Assembly (NCBI GenBank): GCA_029216955.1
Contig: JANAVB010005597.1
Coordinates: 48,853,614-48,917,613, forward strand
Length of the DNA: 64,000 nucleotides
Origin: Iris pallida
Taxonomy: Eukaryota; Streptophyta; Magnoliopsida; Asparagales; Iridaceae
Direction of reading: 5' to 3'
Part shown: positions 45,265 to 56,339 of the stretch, piece by piece
How positions within the stretch are numbered: position 1 is the stretch's first letter
How the letters are laid out: each line of letters begins with the position of its first letter
Translations under genes and position numbers: made by a program
The notes under the pieces: generated by a model
Told to the model about the DNA's origin: nothing
The model's database searches: none
What the model saw: the letters and a program-made list of their open reading frames with translations, nothing else

Positions 45265-45368
45265 CTGTTCAATAAGTGAAATTAAGCAGGCTAAACAGTA
45301 AAGAGCTTTTGATCCCTTAACATGCCGTACAAAGCAAGCTTGAAGAAAGATGGGCCCTCAGAAAATAG
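45265..45368 (-). CDS. Exon ending YCLACLISLIEQ (one-base loss)
   Basis: The acceptor TTTCAG lies at 45,369 and the donor GTAGAC at 45,264. The first half reads LFSEGPSFFKLA. The second half, GSKALYCLACLISLIEQ, is in another frame. A single base lost near 45,325, within a short T run (CTTGCTTTG), restores one frame. Confidence 0.7.
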
Positions 45369-46646
45369 CTGAAAGAAACAAATAACAGAATGTTAGTGTG
45401 TATATAGTGTTCACACAGATCCGTCATATCACCCAATAACAAAGAAACAAAAGGTGTGCCATAAACAAAGAGATAATCACCAATGTAATAAGAAAGGATC
45501 AGATGAGTACAATATAAACACATCACAATAATTAAATATCAGGTAATCCAAGCATCGCAGAATAATTATAAGAGGGTGAGTTACACATAATGCATTACTT
45601 GTATAGTCTTCAAAATCTTAATTTGCTTCAATACTATATTGGAGAAGTTCATCTATAGTAAAGACAATAATACGAGTTTTTCCACAATAGAACCCAACTA
45701 AAGATCACTTTCATACATATAAGTAAATTCTAACTTTTACTAAACTCAGCTGTATTTCATTATCAAATTACTAGTTGTTATTTAGAGGCATCCTCAATGC
45801 ATTATCAGCTTGCCTTATTTTAAACTGATAATCTAATTTGCAAATATTAGTTGATTAAAATAACCAATATTGGAATTGGAAGGGTAGTAATAGCTTCAAT
45901 CCTTTTTAGCTCTGAATTATATAGATGATGAAGAGGCATGCCAAACTATGCACGCCACATTATTTCAAGCACCCAATTTTTGAACATATTTCATTTTCCA
46001 ACAATCATCCATCTCACAAGCAACTGTGGTCCTCATGAATTTAAAGAAATAGGAGGCTGCAATAATAGGAATCTTGAGATGAAAATGGGGCATAATAAAC
46101 TATTTCCCTAGTCACACCCTCCCAATACACCTAGCTGCACACTCACACGTCTTGTGAGACCAAAATAGGACATAAATGGCTTGCCACCTTATGGGTGCAT
46201 AGGTCGGTGACTTTTGACTTTGTGTGAGACATTCTTTTGTTTGTGTATGATGCCTGGGTGATGAGTCCAGTCAATTCAACCTGCCTGAATCTCAGTTAAC
46301 CCCAGAAGAAATAAAGATGAAATCATTTAAACTGCATGCTTCATATACAGTCTGCTAAATGAACTACATCTTTCAGCAGTTGTTGGCTTGAGAAGCACAA
46401 AATCAAATTCAGTGATATATAAGTTTTAAACAATCAGGTCATATATATTTAGTTTCGTAGAGGATTCATATCGTAACTACATTAAAAAGCAAAAAACCCT
46501 TTAGTGTGCACTACAACTTTAGCTCTAGTACAGTCCAAAAAAAGTAGTTGTCGACGATTTCTTGCAGCTCTGACGTATAAACAAACATAAATAAAAGAAA
46601 AAAATGAGGCAAAAAATTATAAATATTCACTTATTATGGATCCGAC

Positions 46647-46767
46647 CTTGGTCATTACGGTCTCGAGTTCTTCGAAAGAATCCTCACTTGAATCTTGTAG
46701 AGGTTCATCATTCCGTTTCCCCATAAAGCTTAATTTCCTCAGCTGTTATACCTCTATCAAGTAGAAA
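46647..46767 (-). CDS. Exon encoding LLDRGITAEEIKLYG (one frame break)
   Basis: It follows the GCACAG acceptor at 46,768 and ends at GTCGGA. It begins FLLDRGITAEEIKLYG and ends EDSFEELETVMTK. The two parts are in different frames, separated at a GGGGAAACGG run near 46,722. It joins the next exon in phase 0. Confidence 0.68.
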
Positions 46768-46842
46768 CTGTGCAATTGGTACTGCTTTAAGTATGGATAT
46801 TATATCGATATCAGACAATGTACTTTTAATCACAGAACCTAC

Positions 46843-46891
46843 CTGAAGAAGTCCAGGAGCATCTTCCTCGAGTGCAGTTTCCACTGAATCC
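46843..46891 (-). CDS. Short exon (49 bp) encoding DSVETALEEDAPGLLQ
   Basis: Acceptor TTTGCAG, donor GTAGGT. The acidic helix-like segment DSVETALEEDAPGLLQ is contiguous with LLDRGIT of the next exon. The splice sites are strong and the sequence is highly conserved in my recollection of this plant family. Confidence 0.7.
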
Positions 46892-46981
46892 CTGCAAATA
46901 ATTCACATGTAAAAGAGGAAAAGTATAAAGTACAAATTAGGAAACTTGGGATGGGAAGCATAATGGAGGATTGATCAGTAC

Positions 46982-47368
46982 GTGGCAGTTTTTTTCTTTT
47001 TCCTTCTAAGAGAGAAACGTTTTCTTTAACATTGTCTGAGTTGAACAAATCATTTCCTAAAGGAGACAGTGGAGTTGGTAGAGAGCTTTCAATATTGTTG
47101 CAGAGCGTTGGTTCACTGATACTCTTATAGGTATGCATTCGTAGATACAATGGAATATGGTCTATTACATCTGTGGTGACTTCATCAAAACATTCACTTT
47201 TAACCACAGTTCTTTGGACATCATGTTCTGGCAAGGTCGATGGAGGAGTTGGCATGGATCTAACAACCCATTCTCCACACATTCAAGCTTTGGTCTCTCT
47301 AGACAGTTTGGTGAAACTGAATCTGGAAGTTTATTGCTAGCTCCAAAATCTACTTCAGGAATAGATCC
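46982..47368 (-). CDS. Exon, Ser/Pro-rich linker ending KRKKLP
   Basis: Acceptor ATTAG at 47,369-47,370; the exon begins GSIPEVDFGASNKLP in phase 0 with the preceding exon. A frame break near 47,255 separates it from RTVVKSECFDEVTTDVIDH. It ends in a basic KRKKLP segment, a possible nuclear localisation signal, before a GTACTG donor. An A-run indel near 46,990 would fix the exit phase. Confidence 0.55.
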
Positions 47369-47470
47369 CTAATAAAATCACATAAAAGATTAGTGTCAAA
47401 AAAACATATAAAAACAGTTTTCTTTGCAATTCTTGAAGTAAGAAAATACTCTATTCTTGGAGTTGCTAAC

Positions 47471-48113
47471 CGTTGCTGCACAGCAATTAATCAGGCAGGA
47501 GCTCTCTGGAATAACAGTACCCAGGGAACAAAATCTTGTAGTACTAAATTGTGAACCATTTGAGCTGCAAAGACTATCTTTAGGATCAGAGGCCTGGTAG
47601 GATGCATTACAGTTACCCGATATATGCTCTTCTCTGAAGTCGGCAGAAACTATTGAGCTTGCAAGTTCCTCGATATTTTCTTCAGGAATCACGTTAATGC
47701 TGCTTCCTTCTACAGGTTCAGCCTTGACCTCAAGAGGGAAAACTGAGATTATAAGAGAACTATGTGGATTGTGAGCATTCTCATTTACATGTCTTTGATC
47801 TAGAAACGACTGTCTAGCATCGGAAATGCCCCATTCATCTGAGCTTCTAATACCGTTTTTGTGTTTTTGGTGAATTTGTACCTACTAGATGAAGGATCAT
47901 CTAGACAAACATTTTCTTCTAAAACTGATGGAGCAATTGAAGAGGGAAGAGCAGGGGCACTCATGTTGGAACTATATGGAGTCGCATCACTGCTTTCTGA
48001 AATACATGTAACAGGGATTTCACCCACAGGCTCGGCCTTCACTGCAACCAAAGTAGCTGGAAAAGCTGAACTTCGAGATTCCAGGTTAGCGTTCACAGAC
48101 CCGAATTCCTCCC
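47471..48113 (-). CDS. Large exon with repeated VKAEPV motif
   Basis: Acceptor TTGTAG, donor GTTAGC. It encodes a Ser-rich hydrophilic region with two related units, FPATLVAVKAEPVGE and FPLEVKAEPVEGSS. VKAEP-type sites often resemble sumoylation consensus (hydrophobic-K-x-E) in nuclear proteins. A one-base loss in an A run near 47,861 splits the frame. This is probably a disordered region of a nuclear protein. Confidence 0.6.
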
Positions 48114-48262
48114 CTACAACAGGAAAAATAACTCTAGAAACAAGATTGATAAAGAAACATGTTCCTCCTTTATTGATTTTATTAACTATTAAGTTTATCA
48201 TGTAGTGACATTTCTAGGACATGGAGAGCTTGAAGAACATTGGTCAACTGTTAGAAAATTAC

Positions 48263-48508
48263 CTAATATCACGCTTTTTGGAGATCCTATGAAAACAGAG
48301 GCTTAGATTTCCTAGCATCATGTCCAGCATGGGAACATAGCACTCATCATGCAAGAGCCCTTCATTAGCTGGCTGAGTTTCACTCTTTGTTTGATCAGCA
48401 GGAAATGCATTTGCATTCTTGGTTTTGTCAAGTAAAGAACTTGAAGAGATTCTGTGCAAACTGCCAATCATTAGAAACCAAGATAGCTGCATCAAGTATT
48501 GCATTTAA
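48263..48508 (-). CDS. Exon encoding LNAILDAAILVSNDWQFA
   Basis: Acceptor TTCACAG at 48,509, donor GTAATT at 48,262. It starts LNAILDAAILVSNDWQFA, then shifts frame near 48,448 into SSSSLLDKTKNANAFPAD and CYVPMLDMMLG. The exit phase does not match the next exon, so another small indel or a different junction is likely. Confidence 0.55.
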
Positions 48509-49581
48509 CTGTGAAACAAAAGGGAGAATGTGGGTGGTGATGTCCATCCAATTGGTTTTCCAACACATCAATGATAAGAAAACTGTCAAAGATACCCAAA
48601 AAACACAGAAGCAGTGTGTCCCATGCATACGACAATATAGAAAAATGATAAGGTCTGTTATCTCATCAATTCAAACAAGAAATGACATTAAGTTGTACAA
48701 GAAAAAAAAATTAAACTAATGAGCTCGAGTCCAGAATGCTGTTGAGGCTTTCACAATTTTTGTTATGGTTGAAAAAGACACAATGTTAAGGGCCCTGCGA
48801 GTTTAGCTTTATTAACAAAGTCTCTCCAGGAACCTTATTAGCATCCATGCTTAGGGTCAAGTCTAATAGGATTAGAGTCCAGCTGCACCGTCTAACCTTC
48901 CTATGTATGTTACCCAATATCAAGGATTCAGTATAGTAGGATTTTAGAATCAATTCTCTACCCTCCCTACCTTTCATCTTCCCACTGCTACATTATTAGA
49001 GCTAGGACCAATTCCAATAAGATTGCAAACATAGAACTGATATACTAACACGAGAATAAATTATTCCTTGTATTAATTCAGATTTAGATCGAAGTAAATT
49101 ACCAATCAGAAGCTCAACTAGAGGCATTATCTTGAGACAAACATGGGCCACAGTGTCTTTATATTTTAAACTAGTAAGACATTAACTGTATCCTTCAAAG
49201 AGTGCAAAATACTGAACGTAGTTACAAAATGCGTCTTCATTGTTTAGCCTTCCTGACTCTTCATCATTTGGCTAAATAAGTTAGTTGAAGAAAATAACTA
49301 TATCGTTCATAGTGATTGCAAAAATCTACATGATCATCATGTTCATTAATTTTCCATGTTTGCTTCTTCTTTTTCATTTTACTTGGAGCATCTTTAACTC
49401 AAATAAAGTGAAAAGAGAGGAAAATATTGTCTAGGTGCGAATGGGCTGACTCAAGTACAATCATAAAACTTTGTCAATTCTTTTATGGAGCTCTCCATAG
49501 CCAAACCCTATTCTGATGGGAAACGGCGTGGATGATAACAATATCCATTCTGAAGAAATACAAGCATAAGTGTTTGCCTAC

Positions 49582-49626
49582 CTGAAGTCGATAGGAACTC
49601 TCTTTGGCAATACTTTCCAATTGCTC
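49582..49626 (-). CDS. Micro-exon (45 bp) EQLESIAKESSYRLQ
   Basis: Bounded by CTCAG acceptor and GTAGGC donor, in phase, encoding EQLESIAKESSYRLQ. It was inferred from splice sites and its place in the chain only. Confidence 0.4.
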
Positions 49627-49729
49627 CTGAGCTCAATGAATGTTAGAAAGTATAAAACACTAAACATTAAAAAACAAAAGGAGAATTGTTAAAAATGTTT
49701 ACTTACAAATAATTTAAAATTATACTTAC

Positions 49730-50159
49730 ATGGGAGCTCCATGTCTCTGTCTTTCAGGAATGACTCGCTTCAGTGTGAATTGAATCATGTACAAGGTTGA
49801 CCCTCATCTTGACTAAATTTCAAATCTTCAGTGTGACTTGAATCATATGTACAAGGTTGACCCTCATCTTGACTAAATTTCAAATCTAAACAATAGTGTT
49901 GAGCATCATTCATGCTGGATAAGATCAAGTTACGCCTTTCTTGCAATGTTAGATGATCAAGCTGATCGCTATCATATTCCTGGGGTGCTCCCATATCAGG
50001 AACATGTACGCTATTTAAACCCTCTCTGTAGAAATTTTCTTGCTTGTAATCAGAGGGCCCAACCATTACTTGGCTAGCATGGTTTGCCAATATAGAATGC
50101 TCAAGAAGATCGCATTTGCTGGAGGCAACCCCTCTTTGTCTATAAGCTTGGCATTTAAC
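49730..50159 (-). CDS. Exon with internal 60-bp duplication (KCDLLEHSILANHASQVMVGP)
   Basis: A probable acceptor lies at 50,160 and donor GTAAGT at 49,729. It encodes VKCQAYRQRGVASSKCDL, SILANHASQVMVGPSDY, LDHLTLQERRNLIL and LDLKFSQDEGQPCT, and ends LKRVIPERQRHGAP in another frame. The LKFSQDEGQPCT part is duplicated in tandem: a 60-bp unit at 49,828-49,887 and a 58-bp unit left of it. The 2-nt shortfall of the second unit shifts the frame. Confidence 0.6.
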
Positions 50160-52151
50160 CTTGGAGAAGTTATCAGGTAAAAAGAATCAGTATGTGCTTG
50201 AGAATTTGATGTAACAAGATGAACCCTTCATTTAACCATATAACAAGTTTTTAGAAAGGGCTTGTGCACTCATAGGATCAAATCACTTATGGGAATATCA
50301 TGCTAAAAGGTGCTATTTCAGCAGTGTACTTTAAAAGAATATAACAAACTAAACCAAGCATACAAAATGTACTGGTTATCAATGTTAATAAACAGAAATA
50401 AGTTTAAACGAGAAGAAATATGTAGACATCATAAGCAAGGACTAACTACTACATGCTGCAGTCGGTAGGGAGCACTAGTCACGTTCCGTTAGAGTTCATT
50501 TGCATCAGGCCCCACAGACATTAGATCTTGTTTTAGTTTGTCCTATCTGGAGATATGCAATGTCAGATGGTCGGCATGAGTTAATACATTACAACTAATT
50601 GTCTAGTTATGGTTGACTAGTTGCATCTTGACCTTTAACTCATCTTTTGCTATGGATTAAAAACCCGTTAAGTTAATGCTGTTTTTGTTAGACCTTGAGT
50701 ATGTGTTCTACCTATGGGGAAAATGACAAATGTGTTGCCACTATTAGTAACTTTGATACCTTAAGTAATGCCGGCCCCAGTCCTCCTGACTTAATGCCAG
50801 GTCCTTCGTACACTGATTACTGATTAGTTGAACCACCAACAGGCACAGGGTGATCATGACATGTCCAGAAGAACAAATATATGCATATGATTTACAACTA
50901 TCACATAAGAATTATCATATGATCCCTATAGAGATAATATGGCGCATCCTAGAAAGAATGTAGTTACATCTATGTGATTAAAGGGCATGTACGAGAGACT
51001 AACTAGTAAAATATCAGCTGAAAGAGAAGCAATCCATTCATCAATATTTCTTACATCAACATCATGTACAAAGTGTGCAGTTTTGCATAGTTACGCAGAA
51101 ACTTAGTAGGCAGATTTAAGAATAAAAACTTACTAGGGGCATGTCAAAGAGATCACAAAGCGTATGTTCAGCCACCAACAGTATTTTTGGGTTAATAAGA
51201 CTAGAGGAAGCAATAACTGGTTCCAAATTTCAGAGAGATGCTTTAATCAAACAACTAAACTAGGGTAAATGAAGGAAGGTTCGTATTGACTGCCAGAGGA
51301 TACCTGAGAGTAATTAATTTTGATATTCTTGGGACATCATTTATTATGAAGGTAAAATTTAGGGGGATGATGTCCCAAAGAATAAAAAGAAAATGGTTGA
51401 AGAGTGTTGTCCGATGCCTATGAATTTGAATGGATATTCTCATAAGATGGCATTGGCCAGTCATGCTTCATTGAAAGTATCAAGAAACGACATGCCTAGA
51501 AATAAGATGTTAATATGGATGAGAATATCGCAGGGAGATAAGAATGAGTTGCATCAATATTTGATAGAAGGCAGCAGGGAGGATCGTTCGAGATGGTTTG
51601 CTAATGTGACTGAAATAGACCCTTGTTAGACCATATAAGACCACAACCAATGGAACTACAAGGATATGCACTAAAATAAGAGTAGACGATATGATAGGAA
51701 AAATATGACGAATTGTTTGCATCCTCCAACAGCTATAAAAGGAGGCCAAAATTTTGTTTTGGCAATTATTTGGAAAGAAAAAAAACTAGTTTACAGTTAT
51801 CTAGGGATAGAAAGGATGTGTAAGCCCCACAAGCTTTGTATTTCAATGGTTGATAAAAAAAATTCTAGCAGGTCCAGTTAGATCTGCTCCAACTCCATAG
51901 ATATGACCGGTACGCTTTGTCTGGTCGAATTTTTATCCTTGACAACAACTATTGATATTTGAATATATTTGCACAAGTTTAAATATATGAACTGGTATTT
52001 CTTTTTCAGTAATAATTAGGGTGGTGGTCATGATTGGGGCTTAATATGGTTATTGCATTATTGTATGCCTCATTGATCAGATAGCTAAACTCATGAGCTG
52101 ATGCCAGCAGAGTATATACAAACAGGCCAATGAAGGCGGGAGCACAAATAC

Positions 52152-52239
52152 CATCTTCACATAACTTTAACAAAACAATTGGAGTCGGTGATACTGGAAA
52201 AGCAGAAGCCGAGACTTCTGAAGGAGCTGAGTAATATAA
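52152..52239 (-). CDS. Possible exon YYSAPSEVSASAFPVSP
   Basis: The acceptor GATCAG lies at 52,240 and the donor is GTATTTG. The phase matches the preceding exon (ends DQT). It encodes a Ser/Pro-rich segment with FPVSPTPIV. This is a plausible but unproven link between the NAC part and the downstream exons. Confidence 0.4.
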
Positions 52240-52890
52240 CTGATCAAAACTAGAAGTGCCCCATTGCATATCAAGGTATTAGACGATCAAAGGGAAGTAG
52301 TCTTATGAGAATAATATTAATGAGTTAACTGTTATCCACATTTTGCTTTTACAAAACAAGTTAAATTGCTCCCAAAAAGTCTAACAACAATAATGTGAAT
52401 ATGATTATACAAACAATTCATAATACAGAAAGGTTCTAGTAGAAATACTTAACCAATTAAACTTCCACAACACTTACAAAAGGACATAAAGGAGCCAAAA
52501 GCCAAAAACATGACCAGTTTACTTTTTCTTTCAAGTGCAGACCACTTCTTCCTGAATTCTTAAGTATCTCAAACAAGATTGAACATAGAGACAAGTATAG
52601 CAAGAAAAATAACTGTTATCATATTATGCCTAAAATATATATCCAAAAACCGTATTTACAAGATAATATTGAATAGAATTTTAGAGTAATAAATTACACG
52701 TTTGAAAGTTAACCTGTCAAGAAAGTAGAGATGATTTGATGCTAATGACTAGTTCACACAACAAAAATAGGCTTATAAACTATAATGTTTTGCAAATTAA
52801 GAAAATACTAGCAAAAGTCAAGATAAAATAAGCAAAAAGTAATAAAATGTAAAGGTCTAGTGCAAATTATGTGGAGCAAAAGTAACTCAC

Positions 52891-53159
52891 AGTTTGATCC
52901 TCCATAACTTTTTTCAGACTATCATCAGCTAAGTGAGCATTATCAGTTAAGTGAGGGTCCACTTGTATCCCACAAGAAGGCTGACTACAACGGAGTTCAC
53001 CAACTGCTAATATGCTGTCCCCTTTCTGCTGGTGACCTAACAGGAATTGCAATTGGGTATTTTCTTTTTGTGACTCTTCGGTGGGAAGGCCGTCATTATC
53101 ACCAGGCTGTCTCCACCCAACATGAGCATTAATTTTTTCAGCTTCGGTGTCATGAAATG
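52891..53159 (-). CDS. Exon downstream of the NAC domain (hydrophilic C-terminal region)
   Basis: The acceptor is a tandem GCAGGCAG; only the second AG keeps the frame from the preceding exon (phase 1). It encodes FHDTEAEKINAHVGW, LPTEESQKENTQLQFLLGHQ and LADDSLKKVMEDQT, ending at GTGAGT. The acidic, Gln/Ser-rich composition fits the activation-type region after a NAC domain. Confidence 0.6.
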
Positions 53160-53555
53160 CTGCCTGCATTTAGAGACAGATATCAGAATTTAATCAAAAA
53201 TAGGTGCATGATATTTTAATCTTGTTCATGAACCCAAATAAGCTAATCATGGGGATTCTAAGAAATCATTGCAATGATAAGTACATAAGGATGTACTTCA
53301 CTGGTATTCTCAATATTAGGAAAATACAATAAGTAACTAAAGTCCAAGACAGTAATCTGAATCACATTTTCCCTTCTCACTATTCAATCAACTTAATAAT
53401 AAAGATAGCCTTACTGATAGTTCATTGGTCTAGATCTTAAAGGGAGCAATGGACACCTGAGCAGGCACCTCCGTGGAGGTGAGATTGGACCTCCATGCAT
53501 GAGGCTCAGTTCCAACAGCTTCTAAACCAATAATAGGCAAGTTCTCTGTTCTTAC

Positions 53556-53877
53556 CACCTGGCCTGCATTTTTGATAAAAGATTTTAGACAGGACAAACT
53601 CCCTCCTCATACTCTTCTATACCGGCATGAAATTGATGCATCACCCAATTTGTTTTCTCAGGCTTCTCACTGCATGCCGTGCTCATATACAAAGCCATTA
53701 TCCTTTTAGAACCTGTGTGAATCCCGTCTATATACAACTGTTTGCTCTTGCCAACTTTGTGCCAGCAAATACCAATTGTGTCACCGTTGAGTATTTTTCT
53801 GCGCTTCTCAGTTCTAGTGACATGTGCCTTAAATGATCTATGGAAAAAGTAGGAAGCACTTCCATCTTGTTTAACAC
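53556..53877 (-). CDS. NAC-type domain exon, C-terminal half
   Basis: The acceptor TCTTAG lies at 53,878; the Gly codon is completed across the splice from LPG. It encodes VKQDGSASYFFHRSFKAHV, RTEKRRKI, ICWHKVGKSKQL, KRIMALYMS, TNWVMHQFHAGIEEYEEG and then SKIFYQKCRPGG. These are the DNA-binding subdomains C-E of SOG1/ANAC044-like NAC proteins. The conserved SKIFYQ is one base out of frame with EEG, from an indel near 53,590. The donor GTAAGA is strong. NAC proteins bind DNA in the nucleus; a role in DNA-damage signalling would be inferred from the clade only. Confidence 0.75.
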
Positions 53878-53948
53878 CTAAGAAATGCAAGCTTATAAGG
53901 AATATAAATAGAACTTAAAGTCTGGATAGTATATCTTTTAACAGTTAC

Positions 53949-54126
53949 CAGGCAGTGTATATGGATGGCAAGAACCAAAACCGCCATTGTCCTCAAGGGT
54001 GACAATGAATTCATTAATAAAAGGATGAGGCTCAACCTCTCCTTTTCCAATTTCTGCGAGCAAATGACAGAGTAAGTCTTCATCAGATGGATAAAATTTC
54101 ACACCGCGAGGTAACCCTGGCCATTT
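53949..54126 (-). CDS. NAC-type domain exon, N-terminal half
   Basis: Acceptor TTTGCAG and donor GTAACTG. It encodes KWPGLPRGVKFYPSDEDLL, CHLLAEIG, HPFINEFI and CHPYTLPG. WPGLP-GVKF replaces the canonical LPPGFRF start and is a hallmark of the SOG1-like NAC clade. It joins the next exon in phase 1, giving LPGVKQDG. The start codon was not found here; one or more 5' exons are missing or lie near 56.2-56.3 kb. Confidence 0.78.
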
Positions 54127-54412
54127 CTGCAAAGGATGAATATTAGATTACGCAAGCTAAGTTTATAAAAATAATTAACACAAGTACCTCGCCATAAAGA
54201 AACACTATTACAGTGTGATAAACAGCAGCATGACTTGTAGGACATGCAGAATGCAAGTGTTTCTGGTACCAACACTTAAAGTGTAACTTTTCCTCCGCAA
54301 TGGGTAACTATTTGCTATACTTCTCTATGTTCAATCTTAAGGTGTAACTTTAAGTGTCGGGCCAGGGTTTCCTTTACCAATTTTCTCCCAGATCATCACT
54401 CTCTTCTTCCTC

Positions 54413-54445
54413 ACCGCTTCTCCATCCTCATCCACTCATAGTGGT

Positions 54446-54494
<49 letters not shown>

Positions 54495-54495
54495 A
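54413..54495. repeat. AT microsatellite in intron
   Basis: An (AT)n run of about 50 bp at 54,444-54,492 lies in the intron or 5' region upstream of the NAC exons. Confidence 0.85.
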
Positions 54496-55090
54496 CGATC
54501 TTTGCCTCTACCCATAAATTATAATAATAGATAGTCTTTTCAAAAAAGGCTATCCATACAGTGACGGCATTTAAGTTGGCTAGGTAGCTGACCTTGTTAG
54601 TCCGTTCTTTCAAGAACAAGAACATATTTTTTTTTTTTGCTTCTTATAGTACTATTTCCTCCGCTTAATGGGTAACTATTTGCTACCAACGGGAATTTCT
54701 TCTCATCTCAAATAGAGGTTATTGGATTTGCACCAATGGAAACCATAAATTCCATACCCAAGCAATATATGTATATGATATCGATAGATCCTCATTTTTA
54801 GGTAATAAATGCCCTTCTTCCACTCTATATATCCTATGTTATTGGTACTTGGTACTAGAAAATTTGTTTCATTTATTCGAACTCATGACCTAAACGAATC
54901 GCACATACACCCTAATACATGTTCCTCGATGTTGAGAACATCCTCGAAGAGCAGCAGATTTCGTGACATTTCCTATTGGATGTCGTGTTTCTAATAAGTT
55001 ATTTAATAGTAGGCATGTCATATAAATGGATATAACACTTTGGTTTAGATTGATCTTAACATGATGATTATGATTATGAATTATTTCGAT

Positions 55091-55325
55091 CAGTGTTCCA
55101 AAAATCGCCCTAGTCGGCCGACTAGGAGGTGGTCGGACATGGCCGACTAGATTTGGCCCCTAGTCGGCCCAACAAATCAGCAGCTCCCATAGTCGGAACA
55201 AGACAGTCGACTAGAGCTAGTCGGCCGACTAGGCAATGATAAAAGAAGAAGAAGAAAACGGATAAGAGTCCCGATTCCTGTAAAAAACGGACGGCAGATC
55301 CAGCTTCGGCTTCCTGACATTATAT

Positions 55326-55367
<42 letters not shown>

Positions 55368-55442
55368 TCCCCGACAAATTTTCGATTGATCCCTAGTCCC
55401 CGCAAACTGACTAGGAGCCGACTAGAGATATTTACAACCTTG
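55091..55442. mobile_element. hAT-like MITE, 352 bp (AGTCGGCCGACTAGG-rich)
   Basis: The left end is CAGTGTTCCAAAAATCG; the right end is the near-inverse of CAAGGTTGTAAATATC. The flanks ATTTCGAT (55,083-55,090) and ATTTTGAT (55,443-55,450) are an 8-bp duplication with one change. The subterminal palindrome AGTCGGCCGACTAGG occurs twice and GACTAGGAGCCGACTAG lies near the right end. An AT run fills the middle. It is distantly similar in layout to the MITE at 43,887. Confidence 0.82.
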
Positions 55443-56214
55443 ATTTTGATTCAATATAAAATCACGGAAAATTAAAATTATGTCTGAATTTGAAATAGAA
55501 TCATGGAATTCCCAGTATTTTCATTTTCGACCACTACAAGATCAACAGTGCCATAAGCTCGGGCTTCTCTTGCTAACATAAAAACATCACTTTCCATGTA
55601 TTTGGATATAATTCATAAAGGGTTGTTCAATCTTTGTACATAAACCTTTGTAAGGGTTTCACAAAGTTTCAGTAGTTCATCAGCATCCAGATAAATTTAC
55701 ATGCTTGTGGCTCATAAAAATAAATGACAGGTTGGTGAATTATAACCCTGAAAATTAATATAACATTATGAATGAATGATTCTTCTATCTCGAACGATTG
55801 GGGTCATGCAAAGGATAAAAACAAGAAAAAATGGAATAGAATTGAACAACGGTACAAGCATCATCTTTTGTTCATTGCAAACGGCTCTGCAGTAGAATTT
55901 TTTTTTTCCTCCCTTTATATTCTATCGAAGAAAGAAATAGGATACCATCCAAATCGTTCAATAATCCATTTACCACCCGGAATCATAGGAATATTAAAAT
56001 AGTTTCCATCCGGAAGAATAAACGATCCGACAGTATACCACACTACCATTAAAATTCACGGAAAAAAAATGAGAAAATTTACTAAATTTCACCTGTGGTT
56101 CCACCGAAGTGACTCGCTTAACAACACGATGCCTAATGATCAATGAACACTCGTAAGAAACCAAATAAAAACCTCGAAAATCGAAAGAAATTATGGCGAT
56201 AGAGAGGAACTGAC

Positions 56215-56339
56215 CTTGAGGAAGTGTGCTTTGCCGAGAGGAGGAGCCGCTTGCGATTGATCAGCGGCATGGAATCGGGATCGTCTGCTGCGAAATTGAA
56301 GTCCTCCATGGGAAAATTTACGTCATACTGCAGAGACAT
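56215..56339 (-). CDS. Possible first coding exon (MSLQYDVNFPMEDFNF)
   Basis: An ATG at 56,339 opens MSLQYDVNFPMEDFNFAAD and runs to a GT donor (CTCAAG/GTCAGT) at 56,214. An in-frame stop lies upstream and the region has a leader-like composition. Direct splicing to 54,126 is out of phase, so an exon is missing, an indel intervenes, or it belongs to a different transcript. Confidence 0.4.

Larger units (their letters stand above)
33887..54126 (-). other. Spliced minus-strand gene region: NAC-type domain at the 5' end, conserved plant domain at the 3' end
   Basis: A chain of minus-strand exons with good GT/AG borders runs from 54,126 to the stop at 33,887. The 5' exons (53.5-54.1 kb) encode a NAC-type DNA-binding domain similar to the SOG1/ANAC044 clade, transcription regulators of which SOG1 acts in DNA-damage response. 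The 3' exons (44.8-48.5 kb and 33.9 kb) encode a conserved region known to me only as an uncharacterised plant protein. Spacing would allow one gene or two close genes; I could not join every exon in phase because several 1-2 nt indels break the frame. Exons are listed singly below. The last intron, about 10.7 kb, is full of transposons. Confidence 0.55.

Noticed and set aside
51393..51629. 78-codon plus-strand frame within the host gene
   Set aside because: It is antisense to the exon chain in an intron-like region, with no recognised domain.
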